In this document: one piece after another, positions 25,340 through 37,842 of the stretch | Numbering within the stretch: position 1 is the first letter of the stretch | Layout of the letters: each line of letters opens with the position of its first letter | Source: Echinometra lucunter | Lineage: Eukaryota; Echinodermata; Echinoidea; Camarodonta; Echinometridae | DNA: 64,000 nt | NCBI GenBank assembly: GCA_029962745.1 | Contig: CM057153.1 | Location: forward strand, 12,758,446 to 12,822,445 | Reading direction: 5' to 3' | Notes under the pieces: generated by a model | Seen by the model: the letters and a program-made list of their open reading frames with translations, nothing else | Databases searched by the model: none | Told to the model about the DNA's origin: nothing | Program-made: the position numbers and the translations under genes

Positions 25340-25845
25340 CCAGTCTGACACCTCGGAGGCGGAAGCAAGATTGACGATATCCCGGTGGCGTAACGCTGGC
25401 GTGAAAGTACAAAGACATGCCTGGGGACTCGTTAGGTTTCGTCAGAGAGGCTCACTGGAGAGACCTGTTTGCCCGCCACTTAATTTGTCTTTTTTATACA
25501 GACTGCACAGCTTGATTACACAGCCGTGGAGAGGGCGATTTGATGCGTGGAATCGGTGTGCGAGCGGCTGTCTCATTTCTTGTAGCTATATAGCCTAATG
25601 GGAGAAGCAGAGTACTTAAGAAAGAGGCAGAAGATGTGACGGATGAGAGAAAGAAAAAACTCCTAGAGTGTCGCTGAGGGAATCGTACAGAACAACTTTA
25701 GGTTTGCATTTGTTCGAGACTTTGCAAGTTGCGATTGGTGTGCCGATGGTGGTTGGATGACATTCAGAGAGTTCTCCCTCTTCTTTAAAGATCTAGTTGA
25801 AGAATAACTTGAAGTCAAACATTACAACTTGGGAATTTCAGTGAC
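25340..25845 (+). promoter_or_regulatory. Candidate promoter/noncoding first exon, possibly of EXTL3
   Basis: This stretch is richer in G+C and CpG than the surrounding AT-rich DNA (for example GGTGGCGTAACGCTGGCGTG near 25383) and ends in a textbook donor, GACGTAAGTGAG, with GT at 25846. Short in-frame ATGs are quickly closed, so it looks noncoding. The next recognisable acceptor followed by coding sequence on this strand is that of EXTL3 at 42761. It could instead belong to an unrecognised noncoding gene; no transcript evidence is available. Confidence 0.4.
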
Positions 25846-25912
25846 GTAAGTGAGAGATTTTTGCCTTCTGGGTGCGCATGATGTTGTCTGTAAATGTCTG
25901 AGTATGTCTGAT

Positions 25913-26048
25913 CAGGGTGGGGGGTGTAACATAAAAAATACAATCAATCTTACGATTGATATCAATTGTAAGTCTATGGCAAACCATGTACTAAAGAGAT
26001 ACAATCGATTGCAAGATTGATTGTATCTCTTTATGTTACACACCCCTG
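25913..26048. mobile_element. Short TIR element with CAGGG ends
   Basis: CAGGGTGGGGGGTGTAACAT and ATACAATCAATCTT on the left mirror AAGATTGATTGTATC, TTATGTTACACACCCCTG on the right, giving about 45-base arms. It lies just after the donor at 25846. Confidence 0.65.
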
Positions 26049-26784
26049 GTGTTCTTTCTACTGTATTTGGTAAGGACATAATTTACTTTCAACTAATCAC
26101 AAATTTTTACAGAATCGATTAAAATCTTTTATGATCAAGTTATTTAAACAAACAAGTAGTGAAATACATGTATTTGTTTTAAGTCTATCTTGAGTTATGA
26201 TACATACTTAATTTGGAGAGATTCTTGTGATCTTACTACAATAATAAATTTTTAGAAATTTTTAATTTGTAGATTGAACTTTGAGGGAAAGTTTAGTTCT
26301 GCAGTTTCTTTTAGCCTTTAGGCTATATTTATAAAATATAGTTCTTCAAAGGAAGGCAGGATCATTTCTTTTACGCAGTACCACATTCATTTTGATTACG
26401 CCCCCCCCCCCCCCCCCCCGGAAATCCGGAAATGCTTTGAAGTACTATAATGGTAGTAAGCATTTAAACAAAATATAGTCCCATTATGATACTGTATAAT
26501 ATATACACATAGTTTTATCCTTGATCTTTATTAATATTTTTCTTCATCTTTGAAAAAAGAGAGATATTTTAGGGGCAGCAATATACAACAGCAGTTGCCA
26601 AGCCATGCAGCCAAATGTATTAAAGGATACAAAATTGGAAACTGTTATTGCAATTTGTATGAGGTTTGAAAATGATATTGCAAGTTCCTGTTTGAATGAC
26701 CTGCAATATACAAGATACAAGCATGTGGACTTCAAGAGATTCATAAGGCACAGCTGAGTGGGGATTTGAAAGCAGAAATTCATA
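26049..26784. other. AT-rich spacer
   Basis: A 19-base C-run lies at 26401-26419. Nothing else is recognisable. Confidence 0.35.
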
Positions 26785-27032
26785 ATTCGAGGGTTTAGTG
26801 CAACAAAGTGCTATCTGCATTTTTGATCAAAATGAGATTTTGAAATTAAAATGATCCAGTAGAGACCAGGAACCCATTGGTAATGATGGTTTCTACAGCA
26901 AACTTTGCTACACCCAAAATAGATATGACTATCTGCTTAAAACTGCAGTGTGTCAGTGCAACAAATCTTCATTTCAAGGTTTATGAAAATTGCCAAAAAT
27001 GCAGATAGCCCTTTGTTGCACTGAACCCTTGA
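26785..27032. mobile_element. 250-bp TIR element (GTGCAACAAAG ends)
   Basis: GGGTTTAGTGCAACAAAGTG then CTATCTGCATTTTTG at 26791 is inverted at 26993-27028 (CAAAAATGCAGATAGCCCTT then TGTTGCACTGAACCC). The arms match over about 40 bases with few changes. Confidence 0.7.
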
Positions 27033-27330
27033 ATGCGGTTCTGTTTCCAGCAATAGGAGACTGATCTGCAGTAAAAGCTTTTCATTCAGGGTTGGGAATC
27101 AGAATCAGATTGGCTGGAATCAAAATAATATTGGCTGATACATAATAAAGGTCTACAGGATGAATGGGGAGTTCTGATGGAGAGGTTGCAGGCTATTGAC
27201 CATTTAATGAACAATTTGGGATTGAGTTCATATTGCTCCAGCTCCATATAGCTCCAGCTCCATATAGGGGTCAACTACATCTCTTATGTGTATGGGCTTT
27301 TGGAATAAGGCCATGCACAAAAACTTTATT

Positions 27331-27410
27331 TACCCATTGAGTTTAGTATAACACACATTTTCCACAGACCCTAGCCCGACTTGTCTCAGGCTTAGTGTTC
27401 GGTGGGTTAA
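27331..27410 (+). repeat. Dispersed 90-bp repeat, family G copy 2
   Basis: ACCCATTGAGTTTAGTATAA, CATTTTCCACAGACCCTAGC, TTGTCTCAGGCTTAGTGTTC and the end GGTGGGTTAA fit the family. Confidence 0.6.
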
Positions 27411-28057
27411 AATAGATTACACATTGGCCAGTGCATGCTTGGTTTTACACTGGGAAAGTAGGCCAGTGCATGCCTGGTTTGCACTGGGAAAGTTGATAAT
27501 ATCAAATTTAATAAGGATGTTGGATGTAAGATGTATATTCAGGCCTGTAAACCAATAATTTGGTGTCTTTGGGGGGAGGGGGTTTCAAGCAGGTTGTGTT
27601 GTCGCAGTGTTGGTGTTATTCCAAGTTATTCAAAGGAGCTGATATCTTTCAGATACATATATTTTAGAGATATTGATCTTTGGAAAATATGTAGTAGTAA
27701 GACTGTTTGCTGTCATTTTGCTTTATGTAATACTAGTAATAATACATTAAACATACCGGTATACCCTTACAATATATTATATTGTAGGGGTATACCGGTA
27801 GTGGTCGTATATGACTTGCTCACTTCTGTTTCTACAGTTAGCCAGTACACTGCCTCTTTTCAGAAGATGGCGTCAATAAGGATCATTTCATGGTCATTTG
27901 CTGGCATGCAACTGACATTTACTTTGGAGTTGAACTTCACTGGTATAAAAAGAGCTTGAATGACTTCAGAGAGATGAAAAGACAAAGTGGAAGTAAAAGA
28001 GAGGAATAAAGAAAGGCATTAAGAAGAGAGAGAGGCAGGGGGAGAGAAAAGAAACAA

Positions 28058-28730
28058 TGAGACTGAATAGCAGTCCTGAGAGACATGCACGGGATGGTAT
28101 ATTTAGCTTCCATTCTATTCAATTACACAAATTATTGGTATTACTGTGTAAAATACAAGCAAGAGATAGAGAGGGGAGGGAAAAAGAGAGAGAGAGCTAA
28201 AGAGAGAGAGATGGGGAGACAGGGACAGGTTTTTAAGCATAGACTGATCATGCATGTTTTTAAGCACTTTTCAAAGGATCAGTTTTCTGCATAAAAGCTC
28301 ACTTAACATTTGAAATAGAGCCTGGTACGTGAATGTACATGAGAGTAAAAGGGAAGAATATTTAAGAGCACATTAGAAGAAAGTTGGGGGGGGGGGGGAG
28401 TAATCATTCCATTGAATAGCAGAATGGTTGTGCACCTGATGGTATAATAGCTTCCATTCTATTTAATTACATGAATTATTGGTATTAGTGAAATGCAAGA
28501 GAGATGAATAGAGAAGGGGAGGGAGAAAAAGAGAGAGAAAAAGGGAGACAGGGAAGGGAGTTTAAGCATAGACTGATCATGATTTATAGCACTTTTCAAA
28601 GCATCATTTTTTTTTTTAGACAAAGAAATGTCAATCTGAATATGAAATTGAGCCTGGAGATATATTTGCCTGAACCTGAATAAAGAGATGGGGGGGGGGG
28701 GGGAGAGAGAGAGAGATGGAGATATGTGTA
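28058..28730 (+). repeat. Tandem duplication, period about 349 bp, purine-rich
   Basis: TGAATAGCAG starts at 28064 and again at 28413. Both are followed by GATGGTATA, AGCTTCCATTCTATT, AATTATTGGTATTA, a GA-rich tract and AAGCATAGACTGATCATG. A third start with AGCCTGG and a G-run begins near 28650. Confidence 0.75.
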
Positions 28731-31230
28731 GGTTCAAGGAAGGTGTAGAGAAAGGTAAGAGGAAATTACATTAAAAAACGAGAAACCCACATAATTCATG
28801 TATTTATGGAATAATATATTTTCATTATTCCATTATTAGGCAAAGTAAAAAAAAATTATTAGTTTCTGGTCCCCTCCCCCGCCCACATCGTTTTTTGCCG
28901 CGACATTAAAAAGAGTTTTGTTTTTACAACAACAAAAAACAATAAAAGACAAAATTTCGATTGATTTTCGCTGTTTACAGCCATTGAACCTCGCACATGC
29001 ACAGCCTACACATCGTACTGTACTTAAAAAACGACTGGAAATTAGACTACCTGTATAGTGTTGTGCAGTGGATCGGCCATTTTTAAATCCATAGCATCGA
29101 GAAAAAAAAGGTGCCCTCATCCTCCTTTTTTCAAAAAGTTAGGACGAGAAACTAATAATTTTTTTTACTTGGCCCTAGTGGAGCGCCAGGAGCGTCAATT
29201 CTGATCGACATGAGCGCTATACAAGAACCAACTATTATTATAATTAGAAGGGAAAGGGATCAAGAAATTTAAGACAAATCATTTGTACATTGTAAAAGCA
29301 AATCATATACTGTTCATCTTGATTACTCATATTACAATTAACTGTACATATCATCCACTCCCAAAATACTGTGGGTGAGTGCAATATGGAATGTTCAGGG
29401 CAAGAAATTTTGAAGCAGGCTGTAGATGTACAATGTAGATTGGAAAGAATGAAAAGGAAAAAAGAGATACATGATGTAGACAAAAACAATGAGAGATACA
29501 TATTGGGGGAAAACCTCATGATTTAAGTGATCCAATTTAGAAATGTTGAATACTCGTATCAAAAATGACAGTGCATTTAATTTTACTCCCAAAATACTGT
29601 GTTGAGTGAAACAGTGAGTGTTTGAGGTTTTGAATTTTGAGGCAGGCTTTAAAATGACTTGGATGAACTCCAGTAGGTGTGGCATCATAAATTAGAGAGT
29701 TCTAACCAAGTTCATGGCATCAGTCCCAATTGTATTCAGCTATCGCTATCTGACTTCCATGCACAGTCGGTACATGACAAGTTTTATTTATCAAACGTAA
29801 GTCTTGACTTCTGGGAATAGCAAAAAGAAATTAAAAATACAATTTTTGTCATGCTGGATCCAACTGAACACTGGAAATTCAATTATGCTAAATGCATAAA
29901 CTATTGCCACCACATCTAGGCAACTGAGAGTTACTTTCTTGTCAAAGATCGTGATCATGTGATTGCTAGTAATGTTTCATTGATTTCTTCCTACATATTA
30001 GATTCAAACAATTCCTGCACCACATGATGATGAAGAGTTCAGTATCTTGTTAACATTTAAGCCAACTTTTCTTGCTTGAAGTTTAGTTCCACTATTAGAA
30101 GTCAAATTTAGCTTTCAATAATACCTACCCTTGGCCTTTGTTTGTACACTTTGCACTGTACAGTGTACATGCATTTCATTTAATCAGTTTACTGGAAAAA
30201 CATTATTTACTACACATGTACATGTACATAATAAATATGTATAAAATAAAAATTATGAAAGTATTTGTTATTGTTCTTTCTATCCACCAGAAGTTCTTTC
30301 TTTTCTTTGAATTTTCTTGGGCAAGGTATTTTTACAAGTAGTCCAAACCATAAGTGGACAGACTGGTAATAGCTGCACATGGTATCACTGCACTATTCGT
30401 AAATTATGTACATGCCTGTCAATTGATAAACCATCGCGATGAGATGTTCCTTTCATTTCCTGAGATCATTAAGCTCAATGCTTTTTGCTTATTTATCAAA
30501 TGTCAACCGTATACATTTCAAAGGAAGTACACTTTACCTTCCTCCCATCACGTTCTAAGGCCCGCTTAACATAGTGCATTGCCTGCTTTTTGTTATACCA
30601 TCATTTGTCTGGAATGTCACCACAAGAATTTGTGTTTTCTTGGAAGCTTGATTCTCATGAAGCGTGACTACAATAATAGAAACATGTGTTTATATAATTG
30701 AAATAGTCCTTGTTACATGTACTTACATGTAAGTAAAAATATTATGTCATCTGTTCAGAGCCAGAAGGGCATTATCTATGTGTTGAAGCATATGAGTTAA
30801 CACCCTTCTGGCTCCAATTTGTTCTTTTGAAAAGAGGTATTGCCACCTCCTCATGATCCTTGTGAAATGCCAAAATCCAAATTACGCATGATCATAACAG
30901 AAGGTATATTTACATAATCAAGGTATTCTGTAGGTAAATACCACCTCCTCAGGCTCTTATAGCAAATGCAAATATTTTGAAACCTTTGTTTTCCCCCAGA
31001 AAAGTGTAATGATCTAACTGCTTATTGTTAATCTCTTGCTTTTGTTTTCCTTCCATTTCTCATTACAAATGACAATGGGTTGAGAGTTTTATGACATTTG
31101 AATTGAAAAACAATAATTTCTGTTTTCTTGACTGTTAATGATAACTAATTGATATAAGCATTGAAAATTAGTTTACTGAAATAATAAGCTTATGAAAAAA
31201 TATTTCTTTGAAAATTCTATTTTTGCTTGG

Positions 31231-31273
<43 letters not shown>

Positions 31274-34104
31274 TGTCGTTTAAGGCAGGAGGCCTTGACA
31301 GACTCGGCTTCGGAGAGTGGGCTGTAGTGAAAAGAATAGGCATAAACATTTATTTTCTTTGACCCAGGCATGACTGTCTTCCTTCTTTCTACAAATTTCT
31401 TTCTTCATTCTTGTATGTGCGCTTGATGCAGGTGCTTGTAAGTGTGTATGACACTCTTGCTGTAGGCCCTCCCTTTCTCTTTCCAGAGCACTTCCTTTTC
31501 TTTCCCTCGATCTTGTCAGATGTATTTGATTCTGCCTTTATTCGCGGGTATCTTTGAAACGTTTTGTATCCAATCAGGACACTACCCTGATCCATTTCCT
31601 CGAGGCATTCCCCTTTTCCTGTATTCTCCATTTTCTCCTCTCTCGCACTCCCCCCCCCCCCATCATCTCTCTCACTCTCTCCTCCTCATGTGCATGTGCC
31701 TTCTCAGTCTCTCTTTGTTTCTCTTTGCCTGTCCCTCCAAAGAATCATGAGGCAACTCCTTCTTCATTCTCTCTGTGGCTTTCCCATATCGGCATTTGCA
31801 TTTCTGCCTCCTGGTACAGAAAAACATTTTTCAAGGCTTTTTGCTCAAGGCTTTGCTTCTTGCCCATTCTTCTTCCTTTCTCCATCCTTTCTCTGCCTTC
31901 TTCTTTGCTAGTGATGTCTCACCCTGAACCTGAAACGTGTCTTCATTTACATCTCGATTATAAAGTCACTTTCATTTTGAGAGCATATTAATCTCGTCCA
32001 TATTTTTCAGTGTCTTATAGAGTGTTCTTTGTGTGGTTGTGCCAATCATAAATTTGTCTCGGTTGCATGTGAAACAAAATACTTCGAGCCAACTCTTCCT
32101 ATCTTCTCCAAAAGCCCTTATTCAGGCAAAATGTTCTTTAGTTCCACAGAGAGATTTAATAGGAGACATGTCTGCATTTCCAGCTCCAGTGTGTCTCTGC
32201 CAGATATCTTGTACTTCTCATGAATAATTCACGAACGTCACACATGCCAGATGCAAGTAGTGCCAGGGGGGTGTAATGTATCCTGGACCCCAGTCTTGTC
32301 GCACAAAATGCGCAGAAGCTCCTGTTACAGATATATCGTAACCGAGGGAGATTTCCTTCATGTACTCACAATATTTCGAAAAAGCTTCTCCAGGCATTAG
32401 CTTTCTCCTGACATATTGGGAGAGACTGCAAAAAGCATCTATGGCCTAGATTTCATACAGAGCACCACTATGGTGACAATGCTTCTTTCTCCAGTTTTGT
32501 AAGAAGATGCTCATTGTGTCAGAGAACCAGAAGAGTGTCAATTTGTTACCATTTGTGCCATTCTGGTCAAAAATTACCAGATATAGGTCCCTCTTTGCTT
32601 GAAATGCCAAAGGGTAACGACAATAAGAAATCAAAATAGATATGACAGAAATTATTGATATCATCAAAGGCAGATTGAGATCTGTCAGATGGTGTTTATT
32701 TTCCATATGAAATTGAAGACTCCTCTGGGTCTCAAGTCTTACATCTTGTTGTCTGCAATGTGACATTACTGAACTGGCCTTGCTTATGCATCTACTGTGA
32801 ATTCAATATGAAAGAGAGCGAGAGAGAGAGAGTTGAGAGATTTTTTTTCACATCGTAAAAATGATGTACTAAAAAAAAACACACACACACGCCCACACCA
32901 AAAAAATACTTTTTGAGATAAATACCATCTCTTATGTATTATAGGAACCATAAGATTTTCTTGTAATTTTTTTTGAACATATGATTGAGAGATATATATT
33001 TAATCTACATGCATTATCATCATAAACCAGATTATATTCCCAACCCATGGTGTTAAAAAAATATTATACCATGAAAACATGCTGTACTTAAAGCTGAAAA
33101 AGCATAGAAGCAATTAGTCTGTACGTACTGATCTGTGACTCAATAACCAGCAGCCTGTACCCCCCATGCTGGTGATGTGAGGCTGGTTTGTACTAGAGAT
33201 TTCTGCTTCTTCTTTATTAAACTTATATCTTCTTTAACTTCATTTTCAAAGAAGATATAAACTGTAGGAAATTTGTGCAATTTTTCCACCTATCATGAGT
33301 TCTGGAAGGAAATGCGTGTAGGAGCAAAATTGTGCATTATAAATTTCTGAAGATCTTCTTCTGACCATAAGGCGGATGCATTTACATGTATGCTGGCTTT
33401 GTAACAGCACAGCTGGGATGTGGAAAGCCTACCGCACAGTATACGATCCGACTGCGACCCAATTTTTTAACAAATGGCGTTTTGCATTAGATGTGAAAGT
33501 TTAAACTCTTATTTGAAGTTGAGAGTAATGATAAGAATACTAAAATCGAAATTTGGGTTAACTGCAAGCCTTGTGGTCGGAGTAAAGGCCAATTCAGCTT
33601 TAAATCGTAAAATGTGAAGAGAAACATTGTTTGAAAAACCACATGTGATGTCCATATTACAAAATCGAAAGACATACAGGGTGAACAAAAACTGCATAAC
33701 TTTCCATTGGAAAACATGCAGATCAAAACCACTGACACTCCCAATTAGTATCAACCCGCACTGTGATTATTACAAGTTATCAAAATTTATCACAATTGAT
33801 GCTCGAAGTTGAATGCTATTCAGTAGCAAGACTATTCCTGTTTAGACTGAAACCTTGATATTAAAGATAAATTCATTCCCAAACTAGGTGTAATGTGTAA
33901 TGTAAGTAGAAGAAGACAGAGGTCAAGCTTTTAATTTTCCAGCATTGGCTGCATTGTGGACAGGGCACAAAATGAAGATAGAACTGGTAATGGCCATCAT
34001 TAGCATTAAGTGCTTTCTGCCTCAGTGTGAGGAGTAGTGATATCACATTTTAATGAGTGCCCGAGATAGCTGCACCCTGATCAATCCATCTCATCTTACC
34101 CTTC
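28731..34104. other. Long spacer, probably inside the EXTL3 first intron
   Basis: No exon is recognised. Visible items: a 228-bp tandem duplication (TCCCAAAATACTGTG at 29358 and 29586), an inverted GAGCCAGAAGGG pair at 30758-30814, a (GT)n run at 31235-31271, and C/T-rich stretches at 31630-31900. Open frames up to 145 codons are low complexity. Confidence 0.4.
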
Positions 34105-35030
34105 TTATTAGCTCCTCCCAGTTAAGGAATCGCTCCACAGGGATGCTCTCCGTGGAAACAGAGATGTTGATAGCTACTAGGGTTTCTTCATTAATGTCCA
34201 GCTCGGTTTACATTGGGGTGAAATGTGAACAGGTCATCCCAGTTTAGGATTTGTTCACGGGGATGCTCTCCGTGGGAACAGGAACATTGATATCTACTAG
34301 GGTTTCTTCTTTATTGTCCAGCTCAGTTTACATGGGTATGAAATGTGAACAGCTCCTCCCAGTTTCAAAATTGTTACGCATGGATGCTCTCCATGGAAAC
34401 GGAATTTGATGTCCAGCTCAGTTTACATTGGTATGAGATGTGAAGAGCTCCTCCCAGTTTAGGAATTGTTCCATAGGGATGCTTTCTGTCATTCTTAACC
34501 AGTTTGCTCCTCCCAGTTTAGGTGTTGTTCAACAGGGATGCTTTCTGTGGGAACGGGGATGTTTATGGATAGCTCCAGGAGTGCTTAATCAATGTTTAAC
34601 TCCTGTTACATTGGTATGAAATATGAACACCAGTTCACTCCTTCCAGTTTAGGAATCGTTCCACAGGAATGCTCTCCTGAGGAACAGGGATGCTGATAGT
34701 TCTTAGGAGTTCTTCATTAATGTTTAACTCCCTTTGCATGTACATTGGTACAAAATGTGAACACCAGTTCACTCCTTCCAGTTTAGGAATCATTTCACAA
34801 GGATCCCTTCGTGGTAACAGGGGTGTTGATAGCTCCTAGAATTTCCTCATTATTGGTCAGCTTGGTTTACATTGATTGATAATAAATGTGAACAGCAGTT
34901 AACTTCTCCCAGTTTCTGAATCGTTCCACAGGGATCCTCTATCATGGAAACAGGGATGTTGATTGGTACTAGGGTTTCCTCATGAATTTTTTACCCGGTT
35001 TACATTGCAATGAAATGTGAACACCAATTA
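34105..35030 (+). repeat. Degenerate minisatellite, about eight copies of a 60-133 bp unit
   Basis: Units anchored on GCTCCTCCCAGTTTAGGAAT or variants start at about 34111, 34233, 34352, 34447, 34506, 34639, 34772 and 34903. Shared phrases are CACAGGGATGCTCTCCGTGG, TGATAGCTACTAGGGTTTCT and TTTACATTGGTATGAAATGT. Spacings of 59-133 bp show internal deletions. Noncoding. Confidence 0.8.
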
Positions 35031-35140
35031 GTTGCCTGGGATTTCAATATTGAGGCTAATTTGTATGCCACTGCACTTTGTTAGGGAAAAGTAGGTATGA
35101 TTAGCTTGATAAACATTCATGTCACATTCAAAATGACTGT

Positions 35141-35158
35141 CCCCCCCCCCCCCCCCCC
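35141..35158. repeat. 18-base C-run
   Basis: An uninterrupted C homopolymer followed by CA repeats. It is one of nine homopolymer G/C runs of 12 or more in the window. Confidence 0.9.
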
Positions 35159-35590
35159 ACACACACACCATGAAGAAAAGAGAAATCATCTGGAATCAAT
35201 GCATTTCCCAGTGACATTTGATGAAGCTACATGTATATTGCTGAGTCATCAGCATGGCACCTTTTTCAAATATTAACCAGTGAGGAGGAAGGTGGCAGCT
35301 GTAATTTTTTGGAGTTACTGAGTAATATATGAAGCTTTATGCTTAACATATTCCTGTAATATTTTACTCAATTTGTGGCAAAGATCAATGTTTAGTCAGT
35401 TCTTAGGTGATTCTTTATTGTTGGCGTACTATGAAGGTTTTGTACCCAATGTACAGTGCTCATGTGATATCCCCAAAGTTGACAGCTTTCAGAACTTAAA
35501 CTCATGCATTTTTTATTGCTTTGTAATATACAGAAAGGGGAAGCTTTAAAGTAAGTTAGAAATCTGACCACCAAATAGGTGTTTTCCTTT

Positions 35591-35672
35591 GACCCACTGA
35601 CTACTTAACTGAATTCTTTAAATCCCATAGATTTAATACAGGGGTCACTTAGCCCTAGTAGTCAATGGTTAA
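35591..35672 (+). repeat. Dispersed 80-bp repeat, family H copy 2
   Basis: GACCCACTGACTACTTAACT and the inverted end AGTAGTCAATGGTTAAG enclose AAATCCCATAGATTTAATAC. It matches 2838-2917 in order. Confidence 0.55.
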
Positions 35673-36117
35673 GTGGTTGAAATGATAAGTTTCTCTGTAA
35701 GAGGCCAATTTTCCATATAACTGAAAAATATCCAGGTTCATTAGCAAGATCACTATCAGTTCAAGCCAATTTGCAGTGATGACACCAGCGGGAGGCTGTT
35801 TCACTCTTGTGCTTGGAATATTAGCTCAAGCTATTATCCCAAGCAAAATCAGGGCTCCTGCAAGAAACAACCCTCCATCTTACCAATCAGGAGGCTAATT
35901 TGCAGATGAAGAGGCACTCGGGCCATGATAATGCCCTGCAGCTCCCGCCACTTCCTCAGGCGATTAAGAATGCCTTTACGTGAGCTATTTTCTTGAGAAG
36001 CTCCAATCAGTCTAATTTGTCAAGTTCAAACATGCTCAGTCTAATGAAGAATCATCTCCTTGGAAATTGATGTCGATTGTAACATTCTTTCCATCACTTT
36101 GTGCACACCAGTAATTC

Positions 36118-36210
36118 TTAATCCCTTGAACGCTGAGCTCGAGATAACTCGAGTTACGGTCTATGAAAGATGTGTGTTACACTCAAATCAGATTGTGCTC
36201 AACGGATTAA
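36118..36210 (-). repeat. Dispersed 90-bp repeat, family G copy 3
   Basis: On the minus strand it reads TTAATCCGTTGAGCACAATC, GTGTAACACACATCTTTCAT, CGAGTTATCTCGAGCTCAGC and ends GGGATTAA. TTAA lies at both edges (36118 and 36207). Confidence 0.65.
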
Positions 36211-36816
36211 GCTGCCGCGCATGGCATAGCCATAATGAGAAAGGAATTTACATGGCATTAAAACTGAAATACCAAGGAAGCAATCAACATGTTGTGCATT
36301 GCTCATTAACCTTTCTGGGATAATCTGGAATTAGCATTAATGTGAAATAAATTGTAGCATGCTTGTTATTTTAAATAACATCTGGATTGTTAATCATGGT
36401 AATCAGGAAATATTCATGTAGCATAGATCAACTTCATATTATTTATACATGTGCATGTAGTACTGTTGTTCTTAGGGATTAATCTTGTAAGGAACAAGTC
36501 ACCTATGAAAAACTGAAAATGATTTTCATATAATTTGGAAGAGCATGAAATCCCCCTCAAAAGAAGAAATAGTGATTTTAGATATTTTTGAAGTCTCTCA
36601 CTAATTGTGGAACTCCCCATGCACCAACTATGATCCTCCTACAAAATGACATCAAATCTTGCTCATCGTAATTTGATTGTGGGAGTGTTGCTTCACTCGG
36701 CTTTGGCAGCCTGTGAAAACACTCCTAGGCAGAGACCTGCCAACACTAGATAGAAGGCTAAAGCAGACTAGTATCTGACATCCACCATATAGGCCAATAA
36801 GATAAAAACATTTGTT

Positions 36817-37842
36817 GTGAGAGAGGGGTCTGGGGAGCTGTGAGAGAGGGGTCTGGGGAGCTGTGAGAGAGGGGTCTAGGGAGCTGAGAGAGAGGGGTCT
36901 GGGGAGCTGTGAGAGAGGGGTCTGTGGAGCTGTGAGAGAGGGGTCTAGGGAGCTGAGAGAGAGGGGTCTGGGGAGCTGTGAGAGAGGGGTCTAGGGAGCT
37001 GTGAGAGAGGGGTCTGGGGAGCTGAGAGAGAGGGGTCTGGGGAGCTGTGAGAGAGGGGTCTGGGGAGCTGTGAGAGAGGGTCTGGGGAGCTGTGAGAGAG
37101 GGGTCTGGGGAGCTGTGAGAGAGGGGGTCTGGGGAGCTGTGAGAGAGGGGTCTAGGGAGCTGAGAGAGAGGGGGTCTGGGGAGCTGTGAGAGAGGGGTCT
37201 GTGGAGCTGTGAGAGAGGGGTCTAGGGAGCTGAGAGAGAGGGGTCTGGGGAGCTGTGAGAGAGGGGTCTAGGGAGCTGTGAGAGAGGGGTCTGGGNNNNN
37301 NNNNNNNNNNNNNNNNNNNNNNNNNNNNNNNNNNNNNNNNNNNNNNNNNNNNNNNNNNNNNNNNNNNNNNNNNNNNNNNNNNNNNNNNNNNNNNNNNNNN
37401 NNNNNNNNNNNNNNNNNNNNNNNNNNNNNNNNNNNNNNNNNNNNNNNNNNNNNNNNNNNNNNNNNNNNNNNNNNNNNNNNNNNNNNNNNNNNNNNNNNNN
37501 NNNNNNNNNNNNNNNNNNNNNNNNNNNNNNNNNNNNNNNNNNNNNNNNNNNNNNNNNNNNNNNNNNNNNNNNNNNNNNNNNNNNNNNNNNNNNNNNNNNN
37601 NNNNNNNNNNNNNNNNNNNNNNNNNNNNNNNNNNNNNNNNNNNNNNNNNNNNNNNNNNNNNNNNNNNNNNNNNNNNNNNNNNNNNNNNNNNNNNNNNNNN
37701 NNNNNNNNNNNNNNNNNNNNNNNNNNNNNNNNNNNNNNNNNNNNNNNNNNNNNNNNNNNNNNNNNNNNNNNNNNNNNNNNNNNNNNNNNNNNNNNAGGGG
37801 TCTGGGGAGCTGTGAGAGAGGTGTGTGGGGAGCTGAGAGAGA
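36817..37842 (+). repeat. 23-bp minisatellite broken by an assembly gap
   Basis: The unit GTGAGAGAGGGGTCTGGGGA followed by GCT repeats with one- to two-base variants (CTAGGGAGCT, CTGTGGAGCT). It runs to the gap at 37296 and resumes after 37795 for about two units. The ORFs of 210-299 codons across it consist of repeat and unknown residues. Confidence 0.95.
37296..37795. other. Assembly gap, exactly 500 N
   Basis: A round 500-base run of N is a common placeholder, so the real array may be longer or shorter. Confidence 0.98.

Noticed and set aside
27531..27959. 142-codon ORF
   Set aside because: It has no recognisable domain and no splice context, in AT-rich DNA where frames of this length can occur by chance.
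31554..31991. 145-codon ORF
   Set aside because: It lies in a C/T-rich low-complexity stretch and encodes Ser/Leu/Pro/Phe-rich sequence only.
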